Positions 1 to 8,161 of a stretch of DNA of 49,106 nucleotides are shown piece after piece. The DNA lies in contig JAHZJB010000111.1 in assembly GCA_022601135.1 (NCBI GenBank), positions 1 through 49,106 on the forward strand, in the 5' to 3' direction. The number at the start of each line of letters is the position of its first letter. Position 1 is the first letter of the stretch. Under the pieces are notes generated by a model, which searched no databases, was not told the DNA's origin, and was given only the letters and a program-made list of their open reading frames with translations. A program made the translations under genes and the position numbers. This DNA comes from Actinomycetes bacterium (GTDB taxonomy: Bacteria; Actinomycetota; Actinomycetes; Mycobacteriales; Mycobacteriaceae).

Positions 1-254
1 CCGAGTTCGCCGAGCAGGGCCACGTCAGCAGGGATGGTGGTGAACGCCGCGTGCCAATGGGCATCGATCAGCCCCGGGATCAGCGTCTTGCCCGTCCCGT
101 CGATCGTCACAGCGCCGGCTGATTCGGTTGACCCCGCCGGCGTCAGCGATGCGATCAGCCCGTCCCGGATTGCCACGTCCATCGGCCCGGTGATCCGGCC
201 CCCGACACTGTCGAACACATTGACGTTGGCGATGACCAGCTGCTCGGTGTCCAT
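1..254 (-). CDS. Amidohydrolase family protein, N-terminal part (cut by window edge)
   Basis: Reading the minus strand from the ATG at 254 gives 84 codons without a stop up to the window edge, so only the N-terminus is present. The product opens with a beta-sandwich-like segment (residues about 5-55) followed by GLIDAHWH at about 62-69, the usual 'PGLIDxHxH' metal-binding signature of metal-dependent amidohydrolases (imidazolonepropionase or prolidase type), with the first two histidine ligands. A purine-rich AGAGGG at 262-267 lies about 8 bases before the ATG and supports the start. The substrate cannot be told because the rest of the active site is outside the window. It is divergent from the pirin gene. 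The family call is good, the specific reaction unknown. Confidence 0.8.
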   Translation of the reverse strand, partial: MDTEQLVIANVNVFDSVGGRITGPMDVAIRDGLIASLTPAGSTESAGAVTIDGTGKTLIPGLIDAHWHAAFTTIPADVALLGEL

Positions 255-431
255 TCCCGACCCTCTCGTCGATTTCCGCCTTGCGCATGCCGATCCGGCG
301 GCCACGGTGCTCGCCCACGTGAACAGCCAGAATAACGACGTACTCAAGATCGCCCCGCGGCAGTGGTGGGGAGGGCGGCGGGAACGGGGCGCTCCGGCCG
401 GATCGCCACTCGGCCGAGAGTCGCCGGGCAC

Positions 432-437
432 TAGGCT
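432..437 (+). promoter_or_regulatory. Candidate -10 box for the pirin gene
   Basis: TAGGCT fits the mycobacterial TAnnnT -10 pattern and would start a transcript near 444, leaving a leader of about 20 bases with an AAGGAG Shine-Dalgarno at 451-456. No convincing -35 is visible. The 210-base gap 255-464 between the divergent amidohydrolase and pirin genes shows nothing else recognisable. Confidence 0.3.
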
Positions 438-464
438 GGGCAAGAACGCCAAGGAGTGATCGCA

Positions 465-1244
465 ATGCGCAGCCTGACGAGCGCCCTCGATATCCGGCGC
501 GCCGGCGACCGCGCCGAAACCAGGATCGACTGGCTGGACTCCAAGCATTCGTTCTCGTTCGGCTACCACTACGAGCCCGACAACACCCATCACGGTCTGT
601 TGCTGGTCAACAACGCCGACGTGGTGGCTCCGGGGGCGGGGTTTGACACCCATCCGCACCGGGACATGGAGATCGTGACGTGGGTGCTGAGCGGGTCTCT
701 CGTACATCAGGACTCCGCGGGCCACTCCGGGGTCATCTACCCGGGATTGGCTCAGCGAATGTCGGCCGGCCGCGGGATCCTGCACTCGGAGAAGAACGAC
801 TCCTGGACCCTGACCGGAGAGCAATCCCACTCCGAGCCCGTGCATTTCGTTCAAATGTGGGTGCTGCCCGACGAGTCGGGTACCACGCCGGGGTACCAGC
901 AGCTCGAGATTGAGGATGAATTGCGGCACGGCAACCTGGTGACGATCGCGTCCGGCATGGCCGCATACGGCGGCGCGGCCGCCATCGCGATCGGCAACCG
1001 CCATACCGCTCTGCACGGGGCCCGCCTTCAGCCCGGTCAGAGCGTCGAGCTACCCGAGGCGCCGTACCTGCACCTGTTCGTGCCCCGCGGACAGGTTGTT
1101 CTCGAGGGCGCGGGTCCGCTATTCGAGGGGGATGCCGTGCGGTTCACCGCATCCGGCGGTCAGCGAGTCACCGCCACCGGAGCGGCCGCCGTGCCGGCTG
1201 ACATCCTTGTCTGGGAGATGCATGCGGGACTTGCTGCGGCATAG
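465..1244 (+). CDS. Pirin family protein
   Basis: A 259-residue bicupin. The N-terminal cupin shows FDTHPHRDMEIVTWVLSG (residues about 61-78), the pirin motif that supplies His ligands to the metal, followed by the glycine-rich MSAGRGILHSE segment and a second divergent cupin in the C-terminal half. Members of this family are iron-binding proteins, and some have quercetin 2,3-dioxygenase activity; the role in mycobacteria is not established. The ATG at 465 is preceded by AAGGAG at 451-456 with ideal spacing; the in-frame GTG at 456 overlaps that ribosome-binding site and is rejected. The last 23 bases overlap the start of the downstream lipoprotein gene, indicating translational coupling. Family certain, substrate unknown. 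Confidence 0.9.
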   Translation: MRSLTSALDIRRAGDRAETRIDWLDSKHSFSFGYHYEPDNTHHGLLLVNNADVVAPGAGFDTHPHRDMEIVTWVLSGSLVHQDSAGHSGVIYPGLAQRMSAGRGILHSEKNDSWTLTGEQSHSEPVHFVQMWVLPDESGTTPGYQQLEIEDELRHGNLVTIASGMAAYGGAAAIAIGNRHTALHGARLQPGQSVELPEAPYLHLFVPRGQVVLEGAGPLFEGDAVRFTASGGQRVTATGAAAVPADILVWEMHAGLAAA

Positions 1245-2559
1245 GCGAATCGGTGCACTGCTTCTTGGCGCGGCGCTGATTCCGGGTTGTACCGGCACCC
1301 CGGGACCGCCGGCCACTTTGGAGTCACCTACCGCCGCCGGTCCTGCTGCAACGCCGGGGACACCGCCGGCTACCGAGGCGAACACGGTAACTGTTCGGGT
1401 CGAGCCTGATCTCGCGGACGCGCCGTTCGATGAGCCGCGCCGAGCCGTTGTTCCCCCCGGGTGGACGCTGTCGGTTTGGGCACGGACATCCAAACCGCGC
1501 CTGGCGGTCTGGACTCCCGACGGTGAGCTCCTGGTGTCAATCCCCAGCACGGGGCAGGTGCGGCGGTTCACCCCCCAGATGGGCAACCCGCCCGAGGAAT
1601 CGGTACTGCTCGACGGCCTCGATCAGCCTCACGGCCTGGCCTTCTCGGGGTCGACTCTGTATGTGGCGGAAAGCGATCAAGTCAACGCGTACGACTACGC
1701 CGACGGTTCGGTGACAAATCCCCGCACCGTTGCGGAAGGCCTTCCAGACGCCCGGAGTCCCGATCTGCGCGGGGCCTATTCCCACGCCCTGAAGAGCGTG
1801 GCCGTCGGTCCGGATGGCGCGGTGTACTTCTCCATTGGCTCGACGGGCAACATCTCGGCGGCCGACCGCACCGCCGACCCGCCCCGCGCGACGATCATGC
1901 GCGTCCCGCCCGGTGGCGGGCCGGCCGCACCGTTCGCCACCGGCGTCCGCAACGGCACCGGACTGGCGGTAGCCCCCGACGGTGCGTTGTGGACAGCGGT
2001 AAACGGGCGGGACAACGTTGCATTCCCCGGGCCGGGGCCCAACTACGGGAGGGTTATCGCTGACTATGTGGCCGACCATCCTCCCGAACAGCTCGCCAGG
2101 TTGACTCCCGGCCGCGAATTAGGTTGGCCCTACTGTAATTCCGATGAAGTCGGTTCGGGACCGGCGAATCTGCAATTTATTCGGGATGTGCAGACGAACC
2201 CGGATGGGGACCGGATGGACTGCGCGGCGCTGCCCCCGGTGGAGCAGAGCCTGGGAGCGCACTCGGCACCACTCGGGTTGAGCTTCGTCGACGGCGAATT
2301 GGCCGAGCCATTCGCCCGAGGCGCGCTGATCGGCGTGCATGGTTCATGGAACCGGCAACCACCACGCGCTCCGGAGGTCGCCTTCTTTCCCTGGAGCGAA
2401 GGCGATCTGGGTGACCAGCAGACGCTCGTGGGCGGTTTCCAGTCCGCAGACGGCTCCCGTTGGGGTCGCCCGGTGGCCGCAGTAGCCGGGCCCGACGGCG
2501 CGGTCTACATCACCGATGACGCCGCCGACGCCATCTACCGGCTCGGTCGTGATCGGTGA
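1222..2559 (+). CDS. Lipoprotein, glucose/L-sorbosone dehydrogenase-like beta-propeller
   Basis: A 445-residue protein starting with a lipoprotein signal peptide: basic RHRR, hydrophobic GALLLGAAL and lipobox IPGC with the acylated Cys at 23. A Pro/Thr-rich linker follows, then a six-bladed propeller with repeated blade motifs of the type GPDGAVYFS, APDGALWTA and GPDGAVYITDD, and the LGWPYCN and HGSWNR segments typical of PQQ-dependent sugar dehydrogenase relatives. It probably sits on the outer face of the membrane and oxidises an aldose or a related compound, though many homologues have no proven activity. The ATG at 1222 has GGGAG at 1213-1217; a longer frame opening at 1096 lies inside pirin and is rejected. 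The overlap with pirin suggests one transcript. Confidence 0.83.
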   Translation: MRDLLRHRRIGALLLGAALIPGCTGTPGPPATLESPTAAGPAATPGTPPATEANTVTVRVEPDLADAPFDEPRRAVVPPGWTLSVWARTSKPRLAVWTPDGELLVSIPSTGQVRRFTPQMGNPPEESVLLDGLDQPHGLAFSGSTLYVAESDQVNAYDYADGSVTNPRTVAEGLPDARSPDLRGAYSHALKSVAVGPDGAVYFSIGSTGNISAADRTADPPRATIMRVPPGGGPAAPFATGVRNGTGLAVAPDGALWTAVNGRDNVAFPGPGPNYGRVIADYVADHPPEQLARLTPGRELGWPYCNSDEVGSGPANLQFIRDVQTNPDGDRMDCAALPPVEQSLGAHSAPLGLSFVDGELAEPFARGALIGVHGSWNRQPPRAPEVAFFPWSEGDLGDQQTLVGGFQSADGSRWGRPVAAVAGPDGAVYITDDAADAIYRLGRDR

Positions 2560-2635
2560 TTTGTACGACCGTGCGCGCGAGCAAACCCTGCAGCGATCCG
2601 GCTGCGACCACACCGTGATGCCCCTGTGACGAAAG

Positions 2636-2666
2636 TTGACAGTGTGCCTGCTGCGATTACTGTTAT
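2636..2666 (+). promoter_or_regulatory. Candidate sigma-70 type promoter for the phosphodiester glycosidase gene
   Basis: A perfect TTGACA at 2636-2641 is followed by TACTGT (2658-2663, spacer 16) or TGTTAT (2661-2666, spacer 19), in an AT-richer patch than its surroundings. Transcription would begin near 2670-2675, about 40 bases before the GTG start at 2712. It is the only good -35/-10 pair in the 152-base gap after the lipoprotein gene. Confidence 0.45.
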
Positions 2667-2711
2667 TTTGTCGAGTTCGTCTGCCAGCCCTACGCCATCT
2701 AGGAGCCGCCC

Positions 2712-3803
2712 GTGCCGACTCCAGCCGCAAACTTCCGGCACGTCATCCCCGGGGCCAAGCCCCTTGCCGTGGCGATGGCGTGCGCCGTGCTCGGCAGCTC
2801 CACGGGCACCCCGGTAGCGGTGGCGGCAGGCGCGCGCGAACTGCTCGCCGGCGCCATCGCCAATACCCGCGGCTCCTACCTGGTGTACAACTTCGGCAGC
2901 GGATTCCCCGCTCCCATGCTCAACGCAGCCGGCGACTGGTACGAGATGAGCAACGGTGGCCGGCTGATGATCATCAAGGCTGCGTCCCAGCGACTCACTC
3001 CGAGACTACTCGTCGACTCGCACACCGGTTTCCAAGCCCGCTGTGAACGCGACCCCCGGGCGCGTACCGGGGAGGGCCTCTGGCAGGCGTCGGAGATCTA
3101 CTCGCCGCTGCAGGCCTGGCAGGCGCTGGGCAAACCGACGGTCGCGATCAACGCCAACTTCTTCGACGTGCGCGGCCAGCAGGGCGGCTCGTGGAAGACC
3201 ACTGGCTGTAGTTCGCCGCTGGGCGCCTACGTCGACAACACCCGCGGACTGGGGCGCACCAACACGGCGGTGACCGGAACGCTGGCCTATGCGGGCAAGC
3301 AGGGCCTCTCGGGTGGCAATGAGCACTGGCAGGTGCTGTCGACGATGATCATGCCGGTGGCCGGAGCGCCCTTCGTGGTGCCCCCCAAGCAACTTGACGA
3401 CTACGACGCGGCATCGCCGGTCATCACGGATTTGATCGACAAGGGCACCAGGTTCGTCGCCGTCGCCGGTATCGGCCTGCTGGCGCCCGGCGACACCGGC
3501 CAGCTCAACGACCCTGGCCCGAGCGCGGCCCGCACCGCCCTCGCCTACGGTAGGGATCGCGACGAGATGTATGTGTTTCAGGGCGGTAACTACACACCCG
3601 ACCAGATCCAGGATTTGTTCCGCGGATTGGGCAGCGACACTGCGGTGCTGTTGGACGGTGGCGGCTCATCGGCGATCGTATTACGCCGTGACACCGGTGG
3701 CATGTGGGCTGGGGCCGGCTCACCGCGCGGTTCCTGCGACACCATGGCCGTGTTGTGCGATTCGCGCGAGCGCGCCCAGCCCGCCTGGCTCGGCTTCAAC
3801 TGA
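2712..3803 (+). CDS. Exported phosphodiester glycosidase family protein (NAGPA domain)
   Basis: A 363-residue protein with an N-terminal export signal (AVAMACAVLGSS...VAVAAGA, residues about 17-40) and a C-terminal NAGPA-type domain. The family signatures visible are VAINANFFDVRGQQGG (about 144-159) and AVLLDGGGSSAIVLR (about 312-326); the Asp-Gly-Gly-Gly-Ser motif is characteristic of phosphodiester glycosidases, which remove GlcNAc from phosphodiester-linked sugars. In mycobacteria such proteins are secreted, and a cell-wall glycan substrate is only an inference. The GTG start has AGGAG at 2701-2705, six bases upstream. The stop overlaps the convergent fructosamine kinase gene by eight bases. 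Confidence 0.82.
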   Translation: MPTPAANFRHVIPGAKPLAVAMACAVLGSSTGTPVAVAAGARELLAGAIANTRGSYLVYNFGSGFPAPMLNAAGDWYEMSNGGRLMIIKAASQRLTPRLLVDSHTGFQARCERDPRARTGEGLWQASEIYSPLQAWQALGKPTVAINANFFDVRGQQGGSWKTTGCSSPLGAYVDNTRGLGRTNTAVTGTLAYAGKQGLSGGNEHWQVLSTMIMPVAGAPFVVPPKQLDDYDAASPVITDLIDKGTRFVAVAGIGLLAPGDTGQLNDPGPSAARTALAYGRDRDEMYVFQGGNYTPDQIQDLFRGLGSDTAVLLDGGGSSAIVLRRDTGGMWAGAGSPRGSCDTMAVLCDSRERAQPAWLGFN

Positions 3804-4605
3804 CGCCGTTTCGACGGTCACCCCGGCTCGCCGCGCGCAGCGCGGTTCGCGCGGCTTCCCGCGTCTGCATCACATAGCCGCTACCGAACAACGCGACGTG
3901 CGCAAGCAGCGGGAACAGCTGGTGGAGGCCAATTCGATCTCGCCACCCGACCCAAAGCCGACGGTGCGACTGGTAGCCGTCGATCACAGCATCCAGGTGC
4001 GGGCAGCCGAACAGCGCCAGCATCGCCAGGTCCGTCTCGCGGTGACCACCGTGGGCGGCGGGATCGATCACCACAGCACCCGACGGGGTCCACATGACGT
4101 TTCCGCTCCATAGATCGCCGTGTAACCGGCAGGGCGTGTCGTCGTCATCGAAAACCCCGGCGGCACAACGATCCAACACGGCGGAGACCGTGTCCTTGGT
4201 GGCGCTGTCGAGGTAAGGCGACGCCAGCCCGGCCATCGGGGCCAGCCGACGCTCTGCGTAGAACGCACCCCATGAGGAGTCGCGGCTGTACGCCATCGGC
4301 AGCGGCCGCTCCAAGGGCCCGAAGAAGCCCGGTCCGGACCACCCCGTGGGCGCGGCGCCGAATCCGTCCGCACCCGCGTCATGGGTTCGGGCCAGCCGCG
4401 CACCGAATTCCCGTGCCGCGCGCGCACTCGGCCCAGCCGTTGTCAGCCGCTCCAACGTCAACGCCGTTGGTTCCACGGCTCGGACCCGCGCACACGGCAC
4501 TCCGTCCTGGCAGTCCGAAAGCCATTGCAGCCCTGCGGCTTCACAGGCGAAGAACCCGACTGGGGCAGCCAGATTGCGCTTGACGAACTCATTCGACCGC
4601 ACCAC
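3796..4605 (-). CDS. Fructosamine kinase family protein
   Basis: 269 residues of the aminoglycoside-phosphotransferase / fructosamine-3-kinase superfamily. The catalytic loop is LHGDLWSGNVMW (161-172) with catalytic Asp164 and Asn169, and the metal-binding segment is IDPAAHGGHRETDLAM (about 180-195), both typical of FN3K relatives rather than antibiotic kinases. The family phosphorylates protein-bound ketosamines so that they decompose, a repair of glycation damage. The N-terminal nucleotide-binding half is compact (NLAAPVGFFACEAAGLQWL). Translation probably begins at the GTG at 4605, which sits six bases after a TATAGT box, so the mRNA is probably leaderless and independent of the neighbouring mas genes. 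It is convergent with the phosphodiester glycosidase gene. Confidence 0.85.
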   Translation of the reverse strand: MVRSNEFVKRNLAAPVGFFACEAAGLQWLSDCQDGVPCARVRAVEPTALTLERLTTAGPSARAAREFGARLARTHDAGADGFGAAPTGWSGPGFFGPLERPLPMAYSRDSSWGAFYAERRLAPMAGLASPYLDSATKDTVSAVLDRCAAGVFDDDDTPCRLHGDLWSGNVMWTPSGAVVIDPAAHGGHRETDLAMLALFGCPHLDAVIDGYQSHRRLWVGWRDRIGLHQLFPLLAHVALFGSGYVMQTREAARTALRAASRGDRRNGVS

Positions 4606-4611
4606 CGCCGT

Positions 4612-4617
4612 ACTATA
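4612..4617 (-). promoter_or_regulatory. -10 box giving a leaderless fructosamine kinase transcript
   Basis: On the minus strand TATAGT is followed by six bases and then the GTG start at 4605. This is the spacing expected when transcription starts at the first base of the start codon, common in mycobacteria. No Shine-Dalgarno is present upstream. The -35 side is weak. Confidence 0.5.
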
Positions 4618-4633
4618 GCTGCGGCGTGGGAGC

Positions 4634-5227
4634 TCAGATCACCTGAATCAGATTGCTGATCTTCCAATGCTGTCCGTTTTTGACCGTGGTTGCGACCCAG
4701 CGACTCACACTTTCCTTCGCCGGCTTTCCCTCCGGTGTGGTGCTGGCCACCTTTGCCGCGAGCAGCACGTCGATACTGCCGTCATCGTTCCATCGTTGGA
4801 CGCCGGCTTCCAGTACGGTTCCGGCGACAGCCCCGGAACGGGCGACCCGTTCGAGGATCTCGTTTCGCTTCTCCTGGAACATCTTCGCGAACTCGCCGGT
4901 GCCCCGGGCGAGGATGCCGTCGGCATAGGAATCGGCGCTCGACGGGTCGATGGTCAGGTACACCGTCATGAACTCGCGCACGGCCACCAGTGCTGCGGCG
5001 CCGTTGAGCTCGGCTTGCCGGTCGGCCTCGAGCCGGGCCAGCATCAAGGTGCTGACGGCGATGGCGGCTGACAGTATCGCTGCGGCGAGGACGGCTATCA
5101 GCGGCAGTCCCCAGCGACGAGCCGGTCTCGCGGTAACCCGGAAGTAGTCGGGGTGCACGGCGTCTGCAGGAGACTGCGCGCCGGCTCCGGCGCCTCCCGA
5201 ATCCTCGAACCTACGCCTCGGGCTCAC
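4634..5227 (-). CDS. Mce-associated (Mas) membrane protein
   Basis: 197 residues from the GTG at 5227: a polar N-terminus, one transmembrane helix (LPLIAVLAAAILSAAIAVSTLML, residues about 41-63) and an extracytoplasmic alpha+beta domain with the Mas pattern (fraction of Tyr/Asp-rich helix, GTGEFAKMF, then strand-rich VLEAGVQRW and SVSRWVATTVKNGQHWKISNL). Mas proteins stabilise or assist Mce lipid importers. The GTG overlaps the stop of the upstream RDD-Mas gene as GTGA, so the two are translationally coupled; a longer frame to 5284 lies inside that gene and is not preferred. Here the pair is about 28 kb away from the mce operon in the same window. Family call from architecture; the exact partner is unknown. 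Confidence 0.75.
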   Translation of the reverse strand: MSPRRRFEDSGGAGAGAQSPADAVHPDYFRVTARPARRWGLPLIAVLAAAILSAAIAVSTLMLARLEADRQAELNGAAALVAVREFMTVYLTIDPSSADSYADGILARGTGEFAKMFQEKRNEILERVARSGAVAGTVLEAGVQRWNDDGSIDVLLAAKVASTTPEGKPAKESVSRWVATTVKNGQHWKISNLIQVI

Positions 5228-6228
5228 TTTCCAGCCTTGTTGAGCTGGGGCTTCTTGAGACTGGTCAGGTTGTCGACCCGCCATTGTCCGTCCGGCGACT
5301 TGGCGAAATCCGCCCGTACCGTGTCGGTGATGAACTTGAGGTCCTCGGGAATCTCGCCGCGTCGGCCCTGCATCGCCACGAGCATCGAGGCCCGATCCGG
5401 GGTGACCGCGGGATCAGGCAGCACCGCGCCGAGGACCGCCCCGTACTCGGTCGTGGTGGCCTCACCCTTCTGCAATGTGTCCTGCACGGCCTGTTGCAGG
5501 GCGATCAACCGAGGGCGGTAGGCGTCGGTGGCCAGCGCTCGCGCGCGGGCGAAATCCTGCGGCAGGGTGTCGGCGCGGTAGCTCAGCATCTGCTCGACGA
5601 TCCGGGGGCCTTGAGCGGCGATCTGCGCTCGCGCCTCGTCCACCGCCCGCTCCTGCCGGTACACCAGCGCGTATCCCAGGCCCACCGCCGACGCGCATAA
5701 CGCGGTTGCCACGACCAGGACCCCCGCTACGAGTCGGCTGACATCGCGATCCGGCCGCCCCGCCCGGCGCACTTCGGTGCCGACCACCATATCGGCGAAC
5801 GTCCGGTGGCGCCGGTCCCACAGCGGCCACAGCCAGCCCACGAACAGCGTCAGGGTGTCCAGCAGATGTGCCAGTTCCCGCAGCACGATCCGCCAGACGC
5901 TGACGCCCGCTCCGCGGCCATCGGGCTCGGCGCGGCGCACCGATATCCCGGACAGGGCGCGGCCCAACGTCCATCCGATGACATTCGGCAACACCAACCG
6001 GTTCAGTGCCATGGCGAACAGTGCTGTCGCGGCAACGCCCATGAACGCCCACCGCAACCAGCCGCCGGGCGCAGCCAGCACCAGTAGCGCCATCGTCAAG
6101 ACCACCGCGCAGCCCGGCGCCATGTCCACCGCGAACCCACCCGCACGGGCGCGCCACGACGCCAGCGAACCATCCGGAGCCGACTGCTCAGCGGGCGCAT
6201 CCGAGGTGGGGTGAAGATCTGCCGTCAC
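5224..6228 (-). CDS. RDD domain protein fused to a Mce-associated domain
   Basis: 334 residues. The first half (about 24-155) is an RDD domain: an RARAGGFAVDMAPG opening with the Arg-Asp pair, three hydrophobic helices, and the GRALSGISV and DRRHRTFADMVVGTEV elements characteristic of the family. A further transmembrane helix (about 167-187, VAGVLVVATALCASAVGLGYAL) leads into an outward-facing Mas-like domain with the GQWRVDNLTSLKKP ending. M. tuberculosis mce1 carries a comparable RDD Mas gene (Rv0176, from memory), so this is a transplanted or dispersed Mas pair. The stop overlaps the next mas gene by four bases. The start is the ATG at 6228. Role: probable accessory of a Mce transporter. 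Confidence 0.78.
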   Translation of the reverse strand: MTADLHPTSDAPAEQSAPDGSLASWRARAGGFAVDMAPGCAVVLTMALLVLAAPGGWLRWAFMGVAATALFAMALNRLVLPNVIGWTLGRALSGISVRRAEPDGRGAGVSVWRIVLRELAHLLDTLTLFVGWLWPLWDRRHRTFADMVVGTEVRRAGRPDRDVSRLVAGVLVVATALCASAVGLGYALVYRQERAVDEARAQIAAQGPRIVEQMLSYRADTLPQDFARARALATDAYRPRLIALQQAVQDTLQKGEATTTEYGAVLGAVLPDPAVTPDRASMLVAMQGRRGEIPEDLKFITDTVRADFAKSPDGQWRVDNLTSLKKPQLNKAGK

Positions 6229-6252
6229 GAGGTCACCGGGAGACAGTAGATG

Positions 6253-6789
6253 CTAAGGATTCGGGTTCTCCGGCTCCAGCGCATCGGGTTCGCCCGGGGC
6301 GACATTCGCTGTTTCCGAATCAAAGTGCCGGGTTCCCGGCCAGTCCGGATTTTCGGCGGGGGGAATCCCCTCGTCAGCCCGCACCGGCTCAGACGTGGGC
6401 CCAGCCGGTTCCATGTGGTCCGCGCAGGCGTTCGGCTGAGGGACCATATAGGTTTCCCACGCGCCGGGAGGGTTCGGTGCCGGTGCTGGCGTGTTGTCGG
6501 GGCACCGCCAGGTGCAACTGAATCCTCCGATGCCGAAGGCGTCGATGCTGAAACTTTGGAAGTTCCCGCCGCCTAAACCGAAACCGCCTCCCTCGCAGTG
6601 CAAGTGACTCCCGTTGATCTCGGTCGGATAGTCACAATAGGCACCAGTTCCGAGGGCCAAGTTCGCGGAATAGCCGACGGCGGGATACTCGCAATAGTCG
6701 GCTTCAGCCTTTGGTGCCGACATCGTTACTGCCGAAAAACCAGCCGCCAGCGGCAATAGCACAGTAGGTGCCGCCCACCTCGTCCTCAC
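6253..6789 (-). CDS. Exported cysteine-rich protein of unknown function
   Basis: From the GTG at 6789 the product has 178 residues with a clear signal peptide (RTRWAAPTVLLPLAAGFSAVT, cleavage likely after APKAEA, about residue 30). The mature protein carries six cysteines (33, 52, 65, 92, 96, 122) and a duplicated YC[E/D]YP motif at 32-36 and 51-55, a Gly-rich middle (GGGFGLGGGNF) and an acidic Pro-rich tail. An even number of cysteines suggests disulfides outside the membrane. The reading frame stays open to 6984, but the extra 65 residues would hide the signal peptide and run to the SRPBCC stop, so the short form is preferred. I do not recognise a named family; its pattern is that of small secreted mycobacterial proteins. 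Confidence 0.68.
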   Translation of the reverse strand: MRTRWAAPTVLLPLAAGFSAVTMSAPKAEADYCEYPAVGYSANLALGTGAYCDYPTEINGSHLHCEGGGFGLGGGNFQSFSIDAFGIGGFSCTWRCPDNTPAPAPNPPGAWETYMVPQPNACADHMEPAGPTSEPVRADEGIPPAENPDWPGTRHFDSETANVAPGEPDALEPENPNP

Positions 6790-6983
6790 GATTGGAACCC
6801 CACGAATCTTTCTGAAAGGGGCATGGATGTACGCCTCGGCTTTCACGTCACCGAATTTCTTCCTGGTGCTCCCCCGCAGCCCAACTAGTACTACCAGACG
6901 GAACGGTGAACGTCTTGGGCTCCGCCAAACTCGACCAGCGCAGTGGATTACCTGGGCGTGATCGCGGCTGCCGCGTGGTCCCA

Positions 6984-7424
6984 TCAGGTCGCAGCGAGGT
7001 CCTCCGCGCGAGTCTTGAGGTTGCCGGCCAGGTAGTCGAGCGTGTCACCGATGGCTTTCTTGACCATGGGCGCCGGAATCGGCAGCTTGGTCTCGACGTC
7101 GAGGTCCACGGTCAATAGCGACGTCGGCCCCATCGCCACCACCGAGAATCTCTGTTCCTGTTTGTCGAAGTGCTCGCCCTGTTGCAAGACCGTATGTATC
7201 TGGTTCTCATCGGGGTAGTACACCGCGGAGATGAAGGTGCCCGGCATGCCTTGCACAACCACATCCAGGCGCAGCTGGCTGGGCCTTCCGTCGTCGTAAT
7301 GGGCCAGCACCCAGCAGCCCTTGATCTCTTCGTTCCACTGCGGATAGCTTTCGAAATCGGCGACGATCGCCATGATCGACTCGGCGGCGGCCGCCACTTC
7401 GACCGTCTTGCTCACCAGCGGCAT
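6984..7424 (-). CDS. SRPBCC family protein (polyketide cyclase/dehydrase-like)
   Basis: 146 residues spanning a complete START/Bet v1-like fold: SKTVEVAAAAESIMAIVADFESYPQWNEEIKGC at the N-terminus (helix-grip entry with the conserved YPxWN), central beta strands and a long C-terminal helix (VKKAIGDTLDYLAGNLKTRAEDL). Such proteins bind hydrophobic ligands in a cavity; in mycobacteria they are usually of unknown ligand. The ATG at 7424 lies six bases after a TATGCT box, suggesting a leaderless mRNA. It is just downstream of the TetR gene, same strand, 37 bases apart, so the regulator may control it. Confidence 0.85.
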   Translation of the reverse strand: MPLVSKTVEVAAAAESIMAIVADFESYPQWNEEIKGCWVLAHYDDGRPSQLRLDVVVQGMPGTFISAVYYPDENQIHTVLQQGEHFDKQEQRFSVVAMGPTSLLTVDLDVETKLPIPAPMVKKAIGDTLDYLAGNLKTRAEDLAAT

Positions 7425-7430
7425 GGGCCG

Positions 7431-7436
7431 AGCATA
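7431..7436 (-). promoter_or_regulatory. -10 box of the SRPBCC gene (leaderless)
   Basis: TATGCT on the minus strand is followed by CGGCCC and the ATG at 7424, a six-base spacing that places the transcription start at the start codon. It lies in the 37-base gap behind the TetR gene. Confidence 0.45.
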
Positions 7437-7461
7437 GCGAGCCCCAACGGCCGAAAGCGGC

Positions 7462-8109
7462 TCAGGTTGCCCCGAGGTCGACGCCCAGAGGCGAGGTCTC
7501 CCGCACTGACTCGTCGCGAATCAAGCCGCGCAGCAGCGCGGTGCTGAACTCGACGGCGATCTCCTGTGCGGTTCGTCGGCCGTGCGGGCGCAGCCACCGA
7601 TAGGAGCCGAGCGTCATGCCGATGTAGCCCAGAGCGAGCACGTGCGAGTCACAATCGTAGAACTCCCCGCTGGCGATACCCCGGTCGATTACGTCGCGGA
7701 CGTGCTCGTAGACCTGGGCCTCCTTCTCCCGGATGTAGGCCACCTGCTCCTCGGTGAACCACTCCGTGATGTAGGGGCCCTCTTGGAAATACACGGCGCC
7801 GCGCTCGACATTGCTCGCAATGCCGACGAGTAGGCGCCGGGTGAAGTGGTAGATGGTCTCCCGGGCTGACGCCGAAGGATCGTCGTGCAACGCGTGGATC
7901 GTGAAGTCGGCTGCACCCTTGTAGATGTCGTAAAGGATCAGCGACTTGCTGGCGTAGTAGTGGTACACCGTGGCCTTGTTCAGGCCGACTGCATCTGCCA
8001 CATCGTCCATCCGGGTGCCGTGGTAGCCGCGCGCCGCGAACAACTTGGTGGCGACCGCCAACAATTCTTCGCGCCGGGACATCCCGTTGTTGGTAGCGGC
8101 TTCAGACAT
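7462..8109 (-). CDS. TetR/AcrR family transcriptional regulator
   Basis: 215 residues. The N-terminal helix-turn-helix is clear: RREELLAVATKLFAARGYHGTRMDDVADAVGLNKATVYHYYASKSLILYDIY (about 12-63) matches the TetR DNA-binding core including the recognition helix LNKATVYHYYASK. The C-terminal part is an all-helical ligand/dimer domain. From its place next to the transhydrogenase genes it matches the position of Rv0158 in M. tuberculosis (recollection). A palindromic site lies 53 bases upstream (8162-8177), fitting autoregulation and control of the divergent small ORF; the ligand is unknown, but neighbouring fatty-acid genes make an acyl-CoA-type effector plausible. Confidence 0.93.
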   Translation of the reverse strand: MSEAATNNGMSRREELLAVATKLFAARGYHGTRMDDVADAVGLNKATVYHYYASKSLILYDIYKGAADFTIHALHDDPSASARETIYHFTRRLLVGIASNVERGAVYFQEGPYITEWFTEEQVAYIREKEAQVYEHVRDVIDRGIASGEFYDCDSHVLALGYIGMTLGSYRWLRPHGRRTAQEIAVEFSTALLRGLIRDESVRETSPLGVDLGAT

Positions 8110-8161
8110 GGCGACTCACTAACGACAGGGCCTGGACCGCGATCGCAGCCGTCCAAGGATC

